Source: Acanthaster planci (Eukaryota > Echinodermata > Asteroidea > Valvatida > Acanthasteridae). Taken from it: a stretch of DNA of 64,000 bases. The stretch's first letter is position 1; each line of letters starts with the position of its first letter. A model generated the notes under the pieces. It had not been told where the DNA came from. It searched no databases and was given only the letters and a program-made list of their open reading frames with translations. A program made the position numbers and the translations under genes. Positions 13,621 to 27,100 of this stretch are shown piece after piece. The DNA lies in the NCBI RefSeq assembly GCF_001949145.1, contig NW_019091364.1, forward strand, positions 2,873,739-2,937,738, written 5' to 3'.

Positions 13621-14921
13621 CTACTTTTGCACTTTTTCCACGCAGTTAACCTTGGATTACCTTCTCTTCACTCCGGATGTTGAGATCGTGGACTTGAGGA
13701 GGCTGTAGAGATGGGTAGGGGAGAGGACGAATGCGCTATTCGCGATCAGCAGTTCAACACGGGAACAAAAGGTGGGTACAACTTTCAGTTTTGGCACGGG
13801 GAGGTATATATTTTAGTTTTGAATATAGGATTTGAATGGATTCTCCCTGGAGTGGCTGTCAAAATAACCCAAACGCGGGTTTCAATCTCCCCAATTAAAC
13901 AAACCCGAGTTGGCGGCTCTCAGGACAATTTCAGGTAATTGAGGAAAAATACTTCAATCTATATTTTCTCACTTGAGACCAAGGTTAATCAAAGAATTAT
14001 AACTAAGTATACGGTTTTAATTTTTTTTTAAGTATCGAAATTAGATATGTTTTGCTTCAAAGGTTTGGCGTATCTTACAATGCCTGCCGTATGTTGTTAA
14101 TCGAACAAGGTTACGTTTTAAAGGTGTTTTCACTGTTTCAAAAGATTTGCTAGCGGTCACTGATATATATTGTATTAAGGATAGGTATTAACGTTGTTCG
14201 ACCAGTATTTTGAGATTTTAACGTTCTTGATTTAATACGGTCCCCACTCTGGAACCTGAGTTAATGGTGAAATGATTAAATTTAATGTACATGTACAAAC
14301 CGGGCTTACTCAAGACTGTAGGCTCTGAATTCTGTCGCTGTTTATCTTGTCTGATGCTTTTTCCAATACGGAGATTAAAACGGTATATTTCACGAACAAA
14401 CACTCCCCACATCAAAATTTTTACAGTTTAGATTGTGCTCTGAATTTCTTCAGTATCTTTGTTCATTTGTTTCTGTATTAGTTAATTTGACATGTACTTT
14501 TCTAACCTCGTACCTTCTTATGTTTAAGACGTGACCTTTAACGTACAAGGAAAACATTGATCTGGAACGTTTCAGTAAAGATGATTTAATGTTTCGTAAC
14601 TCGCCTCAAGGTCCGAGTTAGCAGAATTCCCCGATCAACAGAATTAGGTATCAAATGTCACATAAAACATGAATTAATAAGGACTTTTTAGTTTTTTTTA
14701 AATGCAATTTTTGAATATACCTCTTATTTATGAGGCGTAATGATGTAAACTCCACATATCTGTGATTTCCTACAGTTAACGGTTAATATACGGTTTGATA
14801 TTGCATAGTCAGGAGTCCATTTGTGGTTCGTCGAATTTCCTGATGAAATGAAACAAAGAATGTGACGTGTAGGAATCTGGTTCACACCTTCTGAAACTTA
14901 TTTTGGCAAAAAGCAAAAAAG

Positions 14922-14942
14922 AATAATAATAATAATAATAAA
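14922..14942 (+). repeat. (AAT)7 microsatellite
   Basis: Seven AAT trinucleotides in an A-rich stretch. Confidence 0.95.
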
Positions 14943-17462
14943 TTTAAAAAAAAATAAAAACAAAATAGAGGTTTACACTGTCAACAAACCAAACCGCGAA
15001 CAGCCATTCAATCTCAGCACCTGTGGCAACACAAACAGCAGGGAGCGGTATAGACTTCATCAATTCGGCTTTGGGTTCCAGACCAAATAGAGTGGCGCGG
15101 GTTAGATTTCTCCCGCTCTGACAGACATTGCCCCGACCGTTATTGTTTTATGATAGAGTCTGAAAAAGAAGGGGGGCCGGAGGCTTGAGTAGATTCTCCG
15201 GACACGGTACTCAGGAAGATAAAACTGAAACCGAGACTGCGGGACACGGGTATAGGCGATGTCACGCCAGTCACACGCCGTGCGCAAGTCGCACATTTCG
15301 AGAAGCTTCCCCCCCGTACGACAACAAACCGCCGGGCGAATTATTGGAAGTCGCTCGCTACAGTCGTGTTCAAGTTACAGGGTGTGTCTCGGTTACAACA
15401 CTCGCGGAACAGACGTCACTCCAGAGAGCGCCAGCTTGTAGACTGCGAGATAACACCTCGGCGTTGAAACTTACCACCACGGCTTTACTCTGTCGTTTAT
15501 AAAGAGTGTTGTTTTGTTACCGGTACTTAATGGAACTTCCCTATACCCGGAGCAGCTTATTTGTAACAATCAGAGTTGCTGTTATGCTTTCGTAAAGGAT
15601 TCCTCAAAAAGTACAGAAATTTATTAGAGACTGATAATTTCTAGCTAGTTGTTTTATTCACATCAGCAGACCCGTTTCTACCACGTATTTCCATGTTATT
15701 AAAGGGAGTTCCGTGATTCAAGCCAAAGCTGAATCAAAATCTATTCTGTATGGCTATAGAAAAGTATCTGTTTGACGATCGCCTCCTGGTAATTGGCGCG
15801 GCCGGCCTAATGAGTAGCGACAGCGCTTGATAAGAACGTCTCGGGCTCGACCTTGGCGATTGATTGTGGTGATTAAGATGCTTGATCATCTTCCTGGCGT
15901 GCCGGACACAAGTTCCGTCCCCCCTCCCCCCTCTCTCCCTCTCTCCTGCACCTGCCCCTGCGAACGATACCGGAATAGCAATCGCGCACCAATGAAACAG
16001 GTAAAAGCGAGGTCCTTTGCCTGATCCTTATCAAAAAGGTTCCTGGCTGTCAGTTGCTCTGTCGCCACCTTGACTTGTGCCGAGGTAAGGGCGAGTCAAG
16101 GAGGATCGACAGCTTGAAGATTGCCATTTCGTGCGCTGTCTCGTGCATCTTGGCGCTGACCAAAGTCGAGGCCTTAAAAGAGCCTGATCTTTAAAGGTCA
16201 TTTTTGGGCCTGTTACTTATCCCGGAAGTTGTGCAATGAAAGTTGGCTAAAGTTTGATTCTCGGCTAATGTTTTTTCCGTCAGTCGTTTTTGCTTTTTCT
16301 CCTCAAAGAAATTAGCCAACAATTGTGTTGAATTAGATGTTCGCTGTGTTGCCTACTCGAATTGCCCCGACGATAGTAAATTACCACCGCTGTTTCTAAG
16401 TGTGACCGGTGGGAGACATAGCCGCTTTTCAGGAGGTCCTGATTAACCAATATCCAGCTCTTGCAACGTTTTGATCTTTGCCCCAAATGTGGCGAGAATT
16501 TGATTTTCAATTCTTTGAGGCACAGTTTTCGATGACTAATACCGGTGCGAAAACAGGTCGACCAAGTGACGGCAAACGTCGACGAGAATGCGGGACGGCG
16601 GCTCGACGGATCCTGCAAGAAGTCTTTCTTTAGCGGCCTGTAATTGCGACCAAAATGCGCGCTAGAATCCCTCCACCCACAGAAAAATTCCCCAGGGTAA
16701 TTATCTCTACCGGCAATATACTTCAAATTCAGAACAAGCCAAGATTAATTTAATCTGCTATGGACTGAAATTCTGCGCATGGGAGGGTTCACTGAATTAA
16801 TTTGTAGCCAGACTCGTTTGTGAGAAAGGTTACCAACTTAACATGGACTGTTTATTTCAGTTTGCGTTTTGGAATGAGCTAAGCTGACTAAAAACCGGTC
16901 ACAACATATATATACTCAGATCTTTACAGATGTTGTAATTTAGTTGCTTCATTCTTTGGGAAAATCTTTTGAAACAATCAGTGACAGCCCGAAGAAAATT
17001 GGGTTGCCCCACTGGCCAATCAGTAAACGAACGAAGTTAACTTGATCCGACTTTAAGCAAGGCACGTATCTGAAGGCTGAATACGTATCCGTTCTGTACG
17101 TGTAAACAATTTTGGCATTGTCGTCTTGCATTAATGAACTTTTCCAGACCAGGCCAGTTTCAGTTAGGTATAAGAGGTTTTTTGGATTTCTTAATGATTC
17201 AGAATTATGCTTGCCATCAGACAGTTGCTTTAACTTTGAAAGAAGGCTGTGAACTCAGTTTTGAAATTAACGGAGACTATTTTTTCACCGGTAGCAGTGC
17301 AAGCAAAGGCAGTTTATGTAATTACGTGCTCTTGCAGCCCTTTTCATTAGCATATTTTCTTTCAAAATCTTGGACAAAAATTTTGAAATGAAAATGGAAT
17401 TGTATGCATTGAGGGGCCTATTGGTGAATGCTGGATTACTTTTTAAAGAAAACTTGTATATG

Positions 17463-17465
<3 letters not shown>

Positions 17466-17497
<32 letters not shown>
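17466..17497 (+). repeat. (TA)16 microsatellite
   Basis: Uninterrupted alternating T and A over 32 bp, 44 bp before family-M copy 4. Confidence 0.97.
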
Positions 17498-17499
<2 letters not shown>

Positions 17500-17540
17500 A
17501 TAATATAATATTATATTACATGCCTAAATTTATAACATGT

Positions 17541-17735
17541 AATGAGCCTCGAGCTAAAACCAAGAGAGGGGGCAATTTTCTCATCAACGGAGGCTCTTTT
17601 GGTCGGAACTGAACTTTTTCACGACCGACTATGAACTGCACGCATTGCGGTGGCATCGCTATACCAACAAAATGGCCACTCCCGACCCATTTGGCTCTGT
17701 TGAACCGATGAGGGGGTGCTTCTGCTCGAGGCGGA
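17541..17735 (+). repeat. family M repeat, copy 4
   Basis: AATGAGCCTCGAGCTAAAAC at the left end, GGAGGCTCTTTTGGTCGGAA inside, TTCTGCTCGAGGCGGATA at the right end. The left end is preceded by T and the right end closes on TA, as expected for TA target duplication. Confidence 0.85.
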
Positions 17736-17877
17736 TAGATGGCCATTGTTCACGCGGGAAATCCCGTTCCTGCCGAAGCATGTCGCTCAGCTGTGCTGGA
17801 TTATTGTCTTCGCTGTGGTTTTCATTGTCATCCACTTTGGTTTAACGTAAATGCAATCGTTCACCACTTATCGACCC

Positions 17878-17982
17878 GATGCGCGTTTGGAAAGGTGTTG
17901 GCCAATCACAGCGCGCGGAATTTGTCGACCCTTTCCAAAGGCGCATCAGGTCGACAAATTTCGCGCATTGTGATTGGCCAAC
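17878..17982. repeat. nested inverted repeat / hairpin element
   Basis: Arms 17897-17930 and 17949-17982 are complementary with 3 mismatches in 34 positions and carry GTTGGCCAATCACA. The 18-nt loop can instead pair with 17878-17895 (GATGCGCGTTTGGAAAG against CTTTCCAAAGGCGCATC), so two hairpins compete. The outer sequence has TTTAACGTAA near 17841 and TTACGTTTAA near 18040, possibly decayed ends of a MITE of about 200 bp. Confidence 0.75.
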
Positions 17983-18882
17983 GCGTTGCAAACTCTTCGA
18001 GGCGCACTATTGTGAATCGCCCGTATTAGATATCACTTACGTTTAACGTGATGAGAAAAATTCGAAGATCAATAAAGCAGCTTCACAATTTTAGTAGACG
18101 TTTTCGTCTCACTACTGGTTAAACTACGGTTATTTAAAGATTGTTTTTGGTACAGAACGACTGTTGTCAAGTTTCTTCATTTCTCCCACACCCATGGAAA
18201 TAAAAGTAGTCTCTGTTTTGGAAACGCGGATGTCAGTAAACCACTAATATGCAAAATGCGTGATAATCAGCCGATATCTGATCGTCTCGGGATGTACGCT
18301 ACACAATGGCATTTAATCGATACCAGAGCACCGTGCTAATGGTGATTCGGACAAGCGACAGTTCTCCCAAAGGTTGAGACGTAAGCCCCAGTGTCGAGTG
18401 TCCGACGGAAATGTCTGTTTCTGTATCAAGTACAGCATCTCGTAATCATGGAGATCTTGCGGAGTTTTCTTACAGAATCATAAGGAGACTAAGGCAGGAT
18501 GTGACAGGAGGTTGGCCGAGCGAGACGGTGCCTGTCTGCTACCGCCGGCGTCGTGCCGGCTGAGAAAGCGGTGCTCCCTTGAAATCAGAGAGGCCCGCGC
18601 TTGATTTTAATTGCTTGCGCCCTATCCGTCAACGACTAAAGGAGACTAATCGGGACGGACTGTAGGTACTGAAGAGTAAAAACAAAACTAGAAATCAGTG
18701 CGTGACCCCAAACGTCGCGTTATCAATCACGAAGTTTTTAGTCACGTGGTGGATGTACTGTTATGGTAGGAGTATTAAGTTTAAAAAAAGATTATAAGCT
18801 GTTATTAATTCCGCACTACATGTCTTTCCGTCCTGTCGATTCCTCAGATGCACCTGTCCCTATGTGGACACTTTCCAAGATT

Positions 18883-19137
18883 GTGATTGGTCGAGTTTGT
18901 GAAAGTCACCGTTCTCGTTGGTGCGCTTGTTGAATTCTGACGCACTGGTTGGTCCAATTGTTGACAGTGAGCTCTGATTGGTCCAGCTTTTGCTGATTGT
19001 CAGTTTCACTTAACCATTCCACTGTTCCCACACCATTTAGTTGGTCAGAGTGTTGAACCCGTGCTCACAGATAGGCCTCAATATTCTGCAAACTCCCAAT
19101 TGGTTGAATTTGTTCACCGTCTTCTTTTGATCGGTCG
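18883..19137. repeat. degenerate ~30-bp array with GATTGGTC-like core
   Basis: G(A/T)TTGGT-type cores occur at 18885, 18917, 18947, 18976, 19040, 19100 and 19129. The spacings are 32, 30, 29, 64, 60 and 29, that is, one period of about 30 bp with two eroded positions. Cores on the opposite strand are CCAAT boxes, so the array is either a decayed minisatellite or a cluster of NF-Y-like sites. Confidence 0.6.
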
Positions 19138-19999
19138 AAATGAATGCAGCTCACAAGAGAGTTAGTTCAGCTTCTTCTTGCGTATGCTTGATACTGTAGT
19201 TACCTGCTCTCTCGAGGAAATACTCTCATTCCGACTAGTCCCGTATTCCGGCTGACAGGTTTTCTATTTGAACCGAGAGGTGAACGTCCCCACATCACCT
19301 GGCTTTGAATGCCGTCCTCCAATGATGACAAACCGATAGCCACCCTTGCATCACCGTCACTTCTCAACGTGTGGAGCGTTGACACAGCCTGCTGCGGGTT
19401 GCCTTACGCAGGGGGCTCAGGGGAAATGTTGACTTAGTGTTACAGACAGTCGCAAAAACAGCCTTGCGGGAGCGTTTTGTTTGCAGAATTCCAGCACATC
19501 GACCTGTCTTGTTTGAATGGGCTCCCACTGGCTGTGGGAAATTGTTACACAGCCGTAACAATTTGCAAAAGGTGTGCGCAGGGCCTTCTCGAATTACCTA
19601 CTAAATGGGTTTCTGACCGCGTATTTTTGAATTTGATGCAGAAAGACAAATCTGGTTAGTAATTTTTATGATCCTTAAAGTATAATAACGTGACAGCTTG
19701 TTTTAAAAGTCAAATGGTGGTAGAGGAATGAAGGCCTATAACAAAATGTTCAATCAGAAAACTTACAAATTTTTGAAAGGATTGGTTAGCTGTATTGCTT
19801 CAAACCGCTCGAAACTTTAAAACCAAAACAAGTAAGAAGATCTCTCGCGTTGTACATAGTTGGAGACCCTGCTGTTCCTCCCGTATCTGGGTAATATGTT
19901 TCGGACCGCATGACCTTTCTATCTTGCTTTCTTCCCCGTTTTACCCATCTCCCGTTGTCACAACGTTTCGAATCAACGAACAGACCGGGATCTGATGTA

Positions 20000-20194
20000 A
20001 TCGACCTCGAGCTGGACCAAGAAATGGCGCCATTTTCTTAGTAATGGAGGCTCCTTTGGTCGGAACGGAACTTCGCTGGTCCACGAACGACCAGGAAATC
20101 CACTCGTCATGGTTGCATCGCTACCGACAATATGAATACTCCCGACTGACACGATTTCTCAACTGATGATGGGGTGCTTCTGCTCAAGGCGGAT
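20000..20194 (+). repeat. family M repeat, copy 5
   Basis: TCGACCTCGAGCTGGACCAA at the left, GGAGGCTCCTTTGGTCGGAA at about 20047, and CTTCTGCTCAAGGCGGATAA at the right end. One of the better preserved copies. Confidence 0.87.
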
Positions 20195-20895
20195 AAAATG
20201 AACTCTCTGGAAAGAAGAGTAGGAAATTTGCGCTACGAAAATTTTCACTGAGTTTATTAATTTGACTATTGATTCCTGTGGAAGAAATATCCATCCGTTC
20301 CACCGACCCGCATGAAACTTCTTGTCCTGTCATGTGCCACCAGAAAAAAAGAAGAAGAAAATCTCAATCATTTCGAAAGTTGGCCGAGACAAACAGAGAA
20401 ATTCCTCGTATCATATCATTAATATCCAATTTATGATGTTTGGACGGAATATTGGCAAGAGCAGGGGAACGTCAGTGCAGATAAGTCAACAATTTTACAC
20501 ACTTCAATCTACTTCAAGGTGGTTATTTGTATTTGATTTACTGGTGGGTTTCCCCTTTTTTCTGACGAATTAACTTCCTTCAGAGGGCCTCACAACGACA
20601 TTGCAGCAGTCCTCCGAAAGCACTTGCTTTTTTTCATCAGGTCCCCTTTTTAGGATGCTTAAAGGTAAACGTGCGAGAGAAAGTCTCGAGTTATCAGGCT
20701 TCCCACCCCTCCAGACAGCTCTGTGCACGGGATGAGAGGAAATTCACGGTGCTCGCAGTCATAGCGACAGGATCTCGCCAACCTGTAAGAAGAAGAACAA
20801 TGCTTCAACCGTCACTTCGGGCGCCGTCAGTATGAGGCGGTCACGTGCCGTAAGGCATTGGCTGAACCTAAAAAAAGTATCTCACAACTTGTATA

Positions 20896-21106
20896 AAGGC
20901 GTGTTCACAACTACAGCCGAAGGTGAAAGCGAAGCGAATTTGACGCCACGAAAGATTTCCAGCAACATTTCGCGCTGTAAAATTCGCGCTGCAAATTCGC
21001 ACGAGTTGAGCAAGTTTCAGGTCGTGCGAATTTGCAGCGCGAATACTTGATCTGACGTCAAAAATTTGCGTTTGTGTTCGCTTTCGCACTACGTATGAAC
21101 CGGCCC
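20896..21106. mobile_element. hairpin MITE-like element
   Basis: The central arms 20982-21004 and 21022-21044 are a perfect 23-bp inverted repeat (ATTCGCGCTGCAAATTCGCA...), separated by 17 nt. Outside them, GGTGAAAGCGAAGCGAATTT pairs imperfectly with AAATTTGCG...TCGCTTTCGC, and the ends GGCGTGTTCACA / TATGAACCGGCC are weakly inverted. The whole 210 bp can fold back. No target duplication was identified with confidence. Confidence 0.75.
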
Positions 21107-24100
21107 GAACAGCGCAGCTTTTTTGTGTAAAGGACGTGCGAGCTTTCCTGGATTCTTCGTCAGTTTTGCGTCAGTGTCGGTTGGGCATTTTGAAAAGTTG
21201 GCGGTAAAAAAGATGAAATGAAATTTTGGCTGCCGGTAGCTCACACCGTTCGCTATCCCTAAAATGGAGCATCCAGAGAAGTACAGATTGTCAACAAAGA
21301 GAAATTCAGCAGCGACTTAATCAGATTACCTTAAAGGATTGGCAACAGCGAAAAGCTCTCTTCCAATCAATTTTGAATAGCCCTTTTGTGAACTTCTCAA
21401 AAACATTTCACAATGATTACCTTATTCGTCTCGAGAATTTAGTCTTTATATCCGATTGTATCTTCACTTCGTACTCTAATTCCATTCAAGCAGATCGGTG
21501 ATATTTATCTAAAAGCAAGTCCATATAACTTCATGTCATTATTTAGTTACCATATAGTCGTCTGTTCCGTCCTATCTTCGGGAAGGTATTGCAGCATTTG
21601 CCTTCCTCGAAGGGAGCTATTGAGGCTCGGGCGGTTTCTCCTTGATAAATTGGTTGAAAGCTTTTCATTTCCGCGAGATACTTTCGAGTCGGGGGCCCGC
21701 GAGCGGAATGGCCGGGCTCGTAATAGGGAGAAGATGCGCCAGTCCCCTTCGCACGCGTGCTCTATCGCGTGACCCTGGCATCCACCTTATTTAGGACAGA
21801 TGATCACCCGGAAATCGGCGGGTTAGTGCTCCTCCGATCCCTGGGAAAGTCAAAGATAGAAACATGGGCCGAGCTTGTCGTCACAATTTAACAAAAAATA
21901 TACCGCTGCAAATGAACTTTAGACCTGAAACCGGCTCAAGACGATTATGACTTGTTTATCCATCTTGCAACCAATTTCAGCAGATCGAAAACAAGGCCAA
22001 TGGTGCGTAATAGCTCCCTGAAAACTCTTAAATCCACAGGAATGTTTGTACCCTGACTTTCTTATATGCTTTATCTAGAAAATCTGATACAAATACTCTT
22101 CTGCGACGGTAAAATAGTGCTCTTTCACAAATTAACCAGCGAAAGCAGTTCGTCCATCATTGCTATATTGCAGAATTGTTTAAACATTACGCCCCATTTC
22201 GAATGGATCTTGTACCTCTTTGGATTACTTAAGATAGATCTAATTCTATCCAATTTTTTATGTTGTACGCTCTTTGGAAATTAAACAAAAGAAGAGATTA
22301 TGAGGCTTAATTATAATTCAGAATCGTTGACGCAGACTCTTCGACTTTAATGTATGCATTAACCTGGTACCGACAAACATTAAGTTTGCTGCTCTGAGTT
22401 TGATTAAGTGGCCGCATTTTTACGTTTTACCATCCCTTGGTTTTATTGCAATTTTGGTAAGTTGTCGAAATTGTATCAGGGCGAAGGGTATAAATACAAA
22501 ATACATGCACTAAAGCCGTATTTACTGCATTTAAGGATGCATTTTTTCAGTGGCAGTTTTCCCACGCATCGTCCTTGATACCCGCTCACAGACTCGTTTT
22601 GGAAGATGAGACTCCTTCCAGAATTTGTGCAAGAGGAAATGCTATTGAACTTTACTTGAAATCGAACTCGAGGTGTCTGTTATCCCTCTGTTATTAAGAA
22701 GTGTGAAATCATGCAGGATTTGGGGGATATATTAGCCGGATATTCCCTACACTTCCACGCTTCGAGACGGAGGATATTTTGTCCTCTCAAGGTTGCTGTG
22801 AATCGTATATAGCACATGCTGGAGCCGGAATCTGTGGCTTCCATTATTTCATTACATGCCATCAACATTCGCTTTTACGTCCGTATTTGGTCACGCTTTA
22901 AAGAATCCCATTCTCAGTGAGTAATAATCTCACATTTCAGCCCAAACAGGCGGGGAAAAAGTTGATATGGGGACGGCATTAGTGATCCGTAGTGAACCAA
23001 ATATATGGTGAATCAAATATAGTGATTAAATAAGTGTTTTATTATCGTGTTTATTGTTACACAATGTAAAAGATATACCGGTTTGTTCCTCTTTTTTATC
23101 TTAATCGCAAACTGCCCGCTGTCAGCATCATTTTTTATGCTTCCACCTTTCAACCCAGACAATTTCCTTTGATATTTTTTTTATCGCATTTACAACTCTG
23201 GTAATGGATAAGAACTGGTTTATACTCGCGCAAAGGAAAATACGAACGGAATTCTGTGATGTCAGACCAAGCAAATTGGCTATTTAGCAAAAGGCGATCA
23301 CATTTCCACTCAATTTTTTTACGTCAAATTTGACTGTCTTGTGCATTCGCCAGACGGAAGCATGAACCTTCCTTAACCATGTTTTGTCGTTCACATTGTC
23401 GTTTCAATGTCGTTTGGGGTTGCTTTTGCTGTTCTCCCTAGTTATGCTCTCCTGGTCTTTGCCAACTATGCACACACGATCTCAGTCAGGTCACTTATCG
23501 CTTATAAAATAATGCCTTCGGTCAGCAAAAAAGCAATTAGGTCCATTCCACTCACAGACAATTTGCCACGGTTTGCGAGATAGCTGTGCACGTTCAGTGG
23601 GAATTGGTTAGGGTGGGTTTCTTGCGCGAGCAGAATGTGCTTGTCAGTAGTTTAAGTTGCGAAACCACTCTTATCTCGATGGTACTTAGCATTCCGACAG
23701 GGGAGTGTTACACTTTATAATAGAGACCACAGTGGTGCGAAATTGCGTGTTAAGAACGCCGATGCCCGCAACAAAATGAGTCCACAGCAAAGTGGTTAAT
23801 TCTCCACAAATCTATTAGTATATTTTAGGAATCTACTTCAAAATCCCGATTAAGAAACGTAGTTTCGCCGAAGTGGTTTACATTTCTTACAAATTAAATC
23901 AATTCGTCGTGTCAAGGGCAAGTTCAGGGCTGACAGTTACAACTGTCAAAACAATTCAACCGACGAAAGTCAAATATAAACGGCACACCTGGTACTGTCA
24001 TAAATATATGCTTTCAATTAATCCTAATCTGCGACACATGTTTTCTCATTTCCCTTCAGAGATTGACTCCTAATCCTGGCGACTCTTCTTCTCTAAAAAT

Positions 24101-27100
24101 GCTCCAGATTATTTGTGTTAATGGGTAACCTTCCCTCCCAAGACTAGAGGTATTTGAAAAATGGGTCGGTCATCTTTATCTTGCCAGTACTGGCCCCTGA
24201 GAATAAGGCTACGGTCGACGAAGGAGATGTCGCTTTGTTCAGTGCAGGATTACAGTTTCAGAGCACTGTAGGCGTGCTTCAAGGCTATCTCGTCCTTGAT
24301 AGTGATCACATCGGCCAGCGTCGCGACTCTCCGCTCCCCTGGCAACCGGATTATTCGGTGGCCAAAGCCTTTAATCGCCAGCGCTGAAACACCAGCAAAA
24401 TGGGAGGGATGAAATGGCACGAGTCCCAAGGTGAGGGCGATCAAGGAAGATGAGGTGTCGATGATTGGAGAGATCAAGTGCCGCAGTTGTAGAAAAAAAC
24501 AAAAACAAAACAGGATACTTACCGTTTGGCCTCATTGCGAAGACAGTGTCTACTCTCAGCTTGTGGTCAATAATTGATGGAGGCTGCGTGTGTTGAGTAT
24601 TAAGCTGATTCTCCCTCTGTCGAGGCCTGCTCTTTTCTTCACCTTGCGAGAGGAATTCTGGCCCGGGATCTCTGGGTGTTGTTTGACCTTGTGTGACAAA
24701 TTAATATCAAGAAGCGTTTGTGCTGACCTTACTTGGGGGCGGCGAATCACGTCACAGAATTACAAATTTAAGGCCAACCTAAATTGTATTTGAATGAAAA
24801 AAGTATGGTGTGATGTTGGCATAATTAAAAATAGTTGAATGCTACTGATTCCAACCTGAATCGATTATTTTTAGAACATGCTTTATCGTCTTCTGGTGAA
24901 AGCACGACAGTGATATATTGAAGGAAATGGCAGGCGTGTCATAATGATGACTGGTCGTCAAGAAGGTCGAGTCGAGTCACGGTTGGCGTGCCACGATTTG
25001 AACCACTGATATTCATACACCCAGACATGAGAGGGACACAGACTGGGTAGAGGTTGGCCTGTACATAGATTCGAATTGAAGTATAAGTACACATCCGTAA
25101 GATGTTTACGTGTGCCTCCAAGAGAGGTGTAATGTACAGGTTTCAGTGTTGCTGTAAGTCGCTTAATTTTTGTGTGCTAGTCAAGTCGAGACGCCAAACC
25201 CCTTTGACTTTGGACGCATAAAAATGTCAAATCGTTACAAATCTGGTAAGCAAATCAAAACTTTTGCACTCCCAAGAAGTGTCTCTGCAAGCAAATTGTA
25301 AAAGAAAAGAGAGAAAAAAAGATTGTGTTTTTTTGAAAGCTCCCCTATAAACAAGCGTGAATCATCGGCTTTGCAATCATGCTTCATGCATAAAAACAGC
25401 AAGATAGCCTGTCAAGAGATCACGCTAGCTTTAAATGGGATTTGCACTTAAAAAGAAGCGTAAAGAAGACATTCAGTTCACCTTGTTTTCATGCATATTA
25501 CTGATATGTTACAAAATTACAAACAAGATCAAAATACTTGTTTTAATTGGAGGTGGAAAAGAGGTTTTGTTTTTATTCTTAGACAGTTCTTTCATAAACG
25601 AATACACTAGGTCGCTATTTCGATGTTGTCATACAAGGCACTTTTTGCCAGGAGAATTAGAACAGACCCCCCACAAAATCAGTCCTTACAACTCATCCAC
25701 CGACATTGTTTGAAGAAATTTTGACCACTACTTTTGTCGAAACAAGCATCTTAACATGAAAATTAGGTCCTACACGTAATTCATATTCCTGTTCTCCCTA
25801 TAATTACATCACGCTTTGCTCATGACTATAGCATTGGAATCTTCATTTGCAAAAAAATCAAATATGTTGAGATTTCTCCCTTCTACTGCTACAGAGGAGG
25901 TGGAAAGTAGTCGCAACCTATTAATGAAGCTCATAAAACCCCATTACCTGGTTCCTTTAAAAGCCCAGTGAAACAAAGTGATTAAAATTGACAACTTGAC
26001 ACAATCATGCCATGGAAAAAGGAACTTGAGCAGCCGGAAACTGTGAACAGACCCACCACAATCAAACGGGATAAGCCGGGGAAGATTTCCCTATCTAGAA
26101 AATGACCGGTGTGAGGAGTTATTGTGGCGCCACGAGGTTGTATGCTTGAAGGAATCAGTTTTGTGTTAAGTCCCCTCTGGAAATACCATCGCCCTGGTTT
26201 GGTGATGAGGTTAGTCCGCTGGCGTGTTGCAAATTCGGTTGCCAGCCGTCAACGGGCGCGAGTGCATGCAAATTTTAACTTGAAACAAACTGCCTCGCGG
26301 AAAGGGACTTTGTATGCGAGGCACACACCTTGGCGCGAACTCGACTCGGTGATAGAAAATATACCTCGAGTATGCCAGTTATGCCCCGTGCACCATGTCG
26401 TCGTAGACGAGGCTCACATCTGTGAGCTTCGTCCTGAATTATCAGATCGGTGGGCTAGAGAGGGCGCTACATACCCCATCGTTCCCAGGAGTCGAAGTAA
26501 GAGCCTAGGCCATGTGCATGTACTGGCAAAGCACGCCTCGAAAAAAATGGGCCAAACTGACTTGCAAAAGCGCGTGTCTGGCAACTGAAGAGGCAGAATC
26601 ATGCAATACGGTGGGCGAATTGTCCCGAAGTCCCACCCTCGTGCAATATCCCTCGCCGTGTGGCTGCTTTAATAGGATGACTAGAATCGAGACCATAACC
26701 TAGCACTTCTCCCCACAGGTGCGGCGTAGTGCTGTCCCGTTGCAATAGCATGTTTGTTTTCCTCGGGTCGATCTTGCCTGATTTTCGCCGAACGTGTGCC
26801 ACCAGCAGCACGTCGTCCGTGCAGGTTTCTCGACAACTCCTACATTACCCAAATCATTTAAGTTAACGGAGAGTCACGACTCTGGTCACTAAACCCGGAT
26901 CGGTTGATGCTTTTCGCAGAGAAGGGACTACTAAAGTGCCTGTGCAGCTACTGAAGTGGGGGCAATATTTAGACCCCCCCCCAAAAAAAATGCTGGCTTC
27001 GGCCACTTCTGCACCCAAAGTGTGATCACGATATTTGGTTTCTGCTGAAAAACAGAATAAGGACACAGTACTGTATGTTATGATTACTCAAGCTACACTT

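Larger units (their letters stand above)
10380..17465. other. no recognisable gene apart from listed patches
   Basis: Mostly AT-rich sequence with the CpG-rich patch at 13.1-13.6 kb and a C/T-rich stretch near 15.92-15.96 kb. The longest frame (16280-16726, minus, 148 codons) has no recognised motif. Confidence 0.55.

Noticed and set aside
16280-16726. 148-codon open frame (-)
   Set aside because: No motif or exon chain found; the length is within what 64 kb can give by chance.
26124-26588. 154-codon open frame (+)
   Set aside because: No recognised domain, no splice-linked continuation and a mixed composition typical of chance frames.
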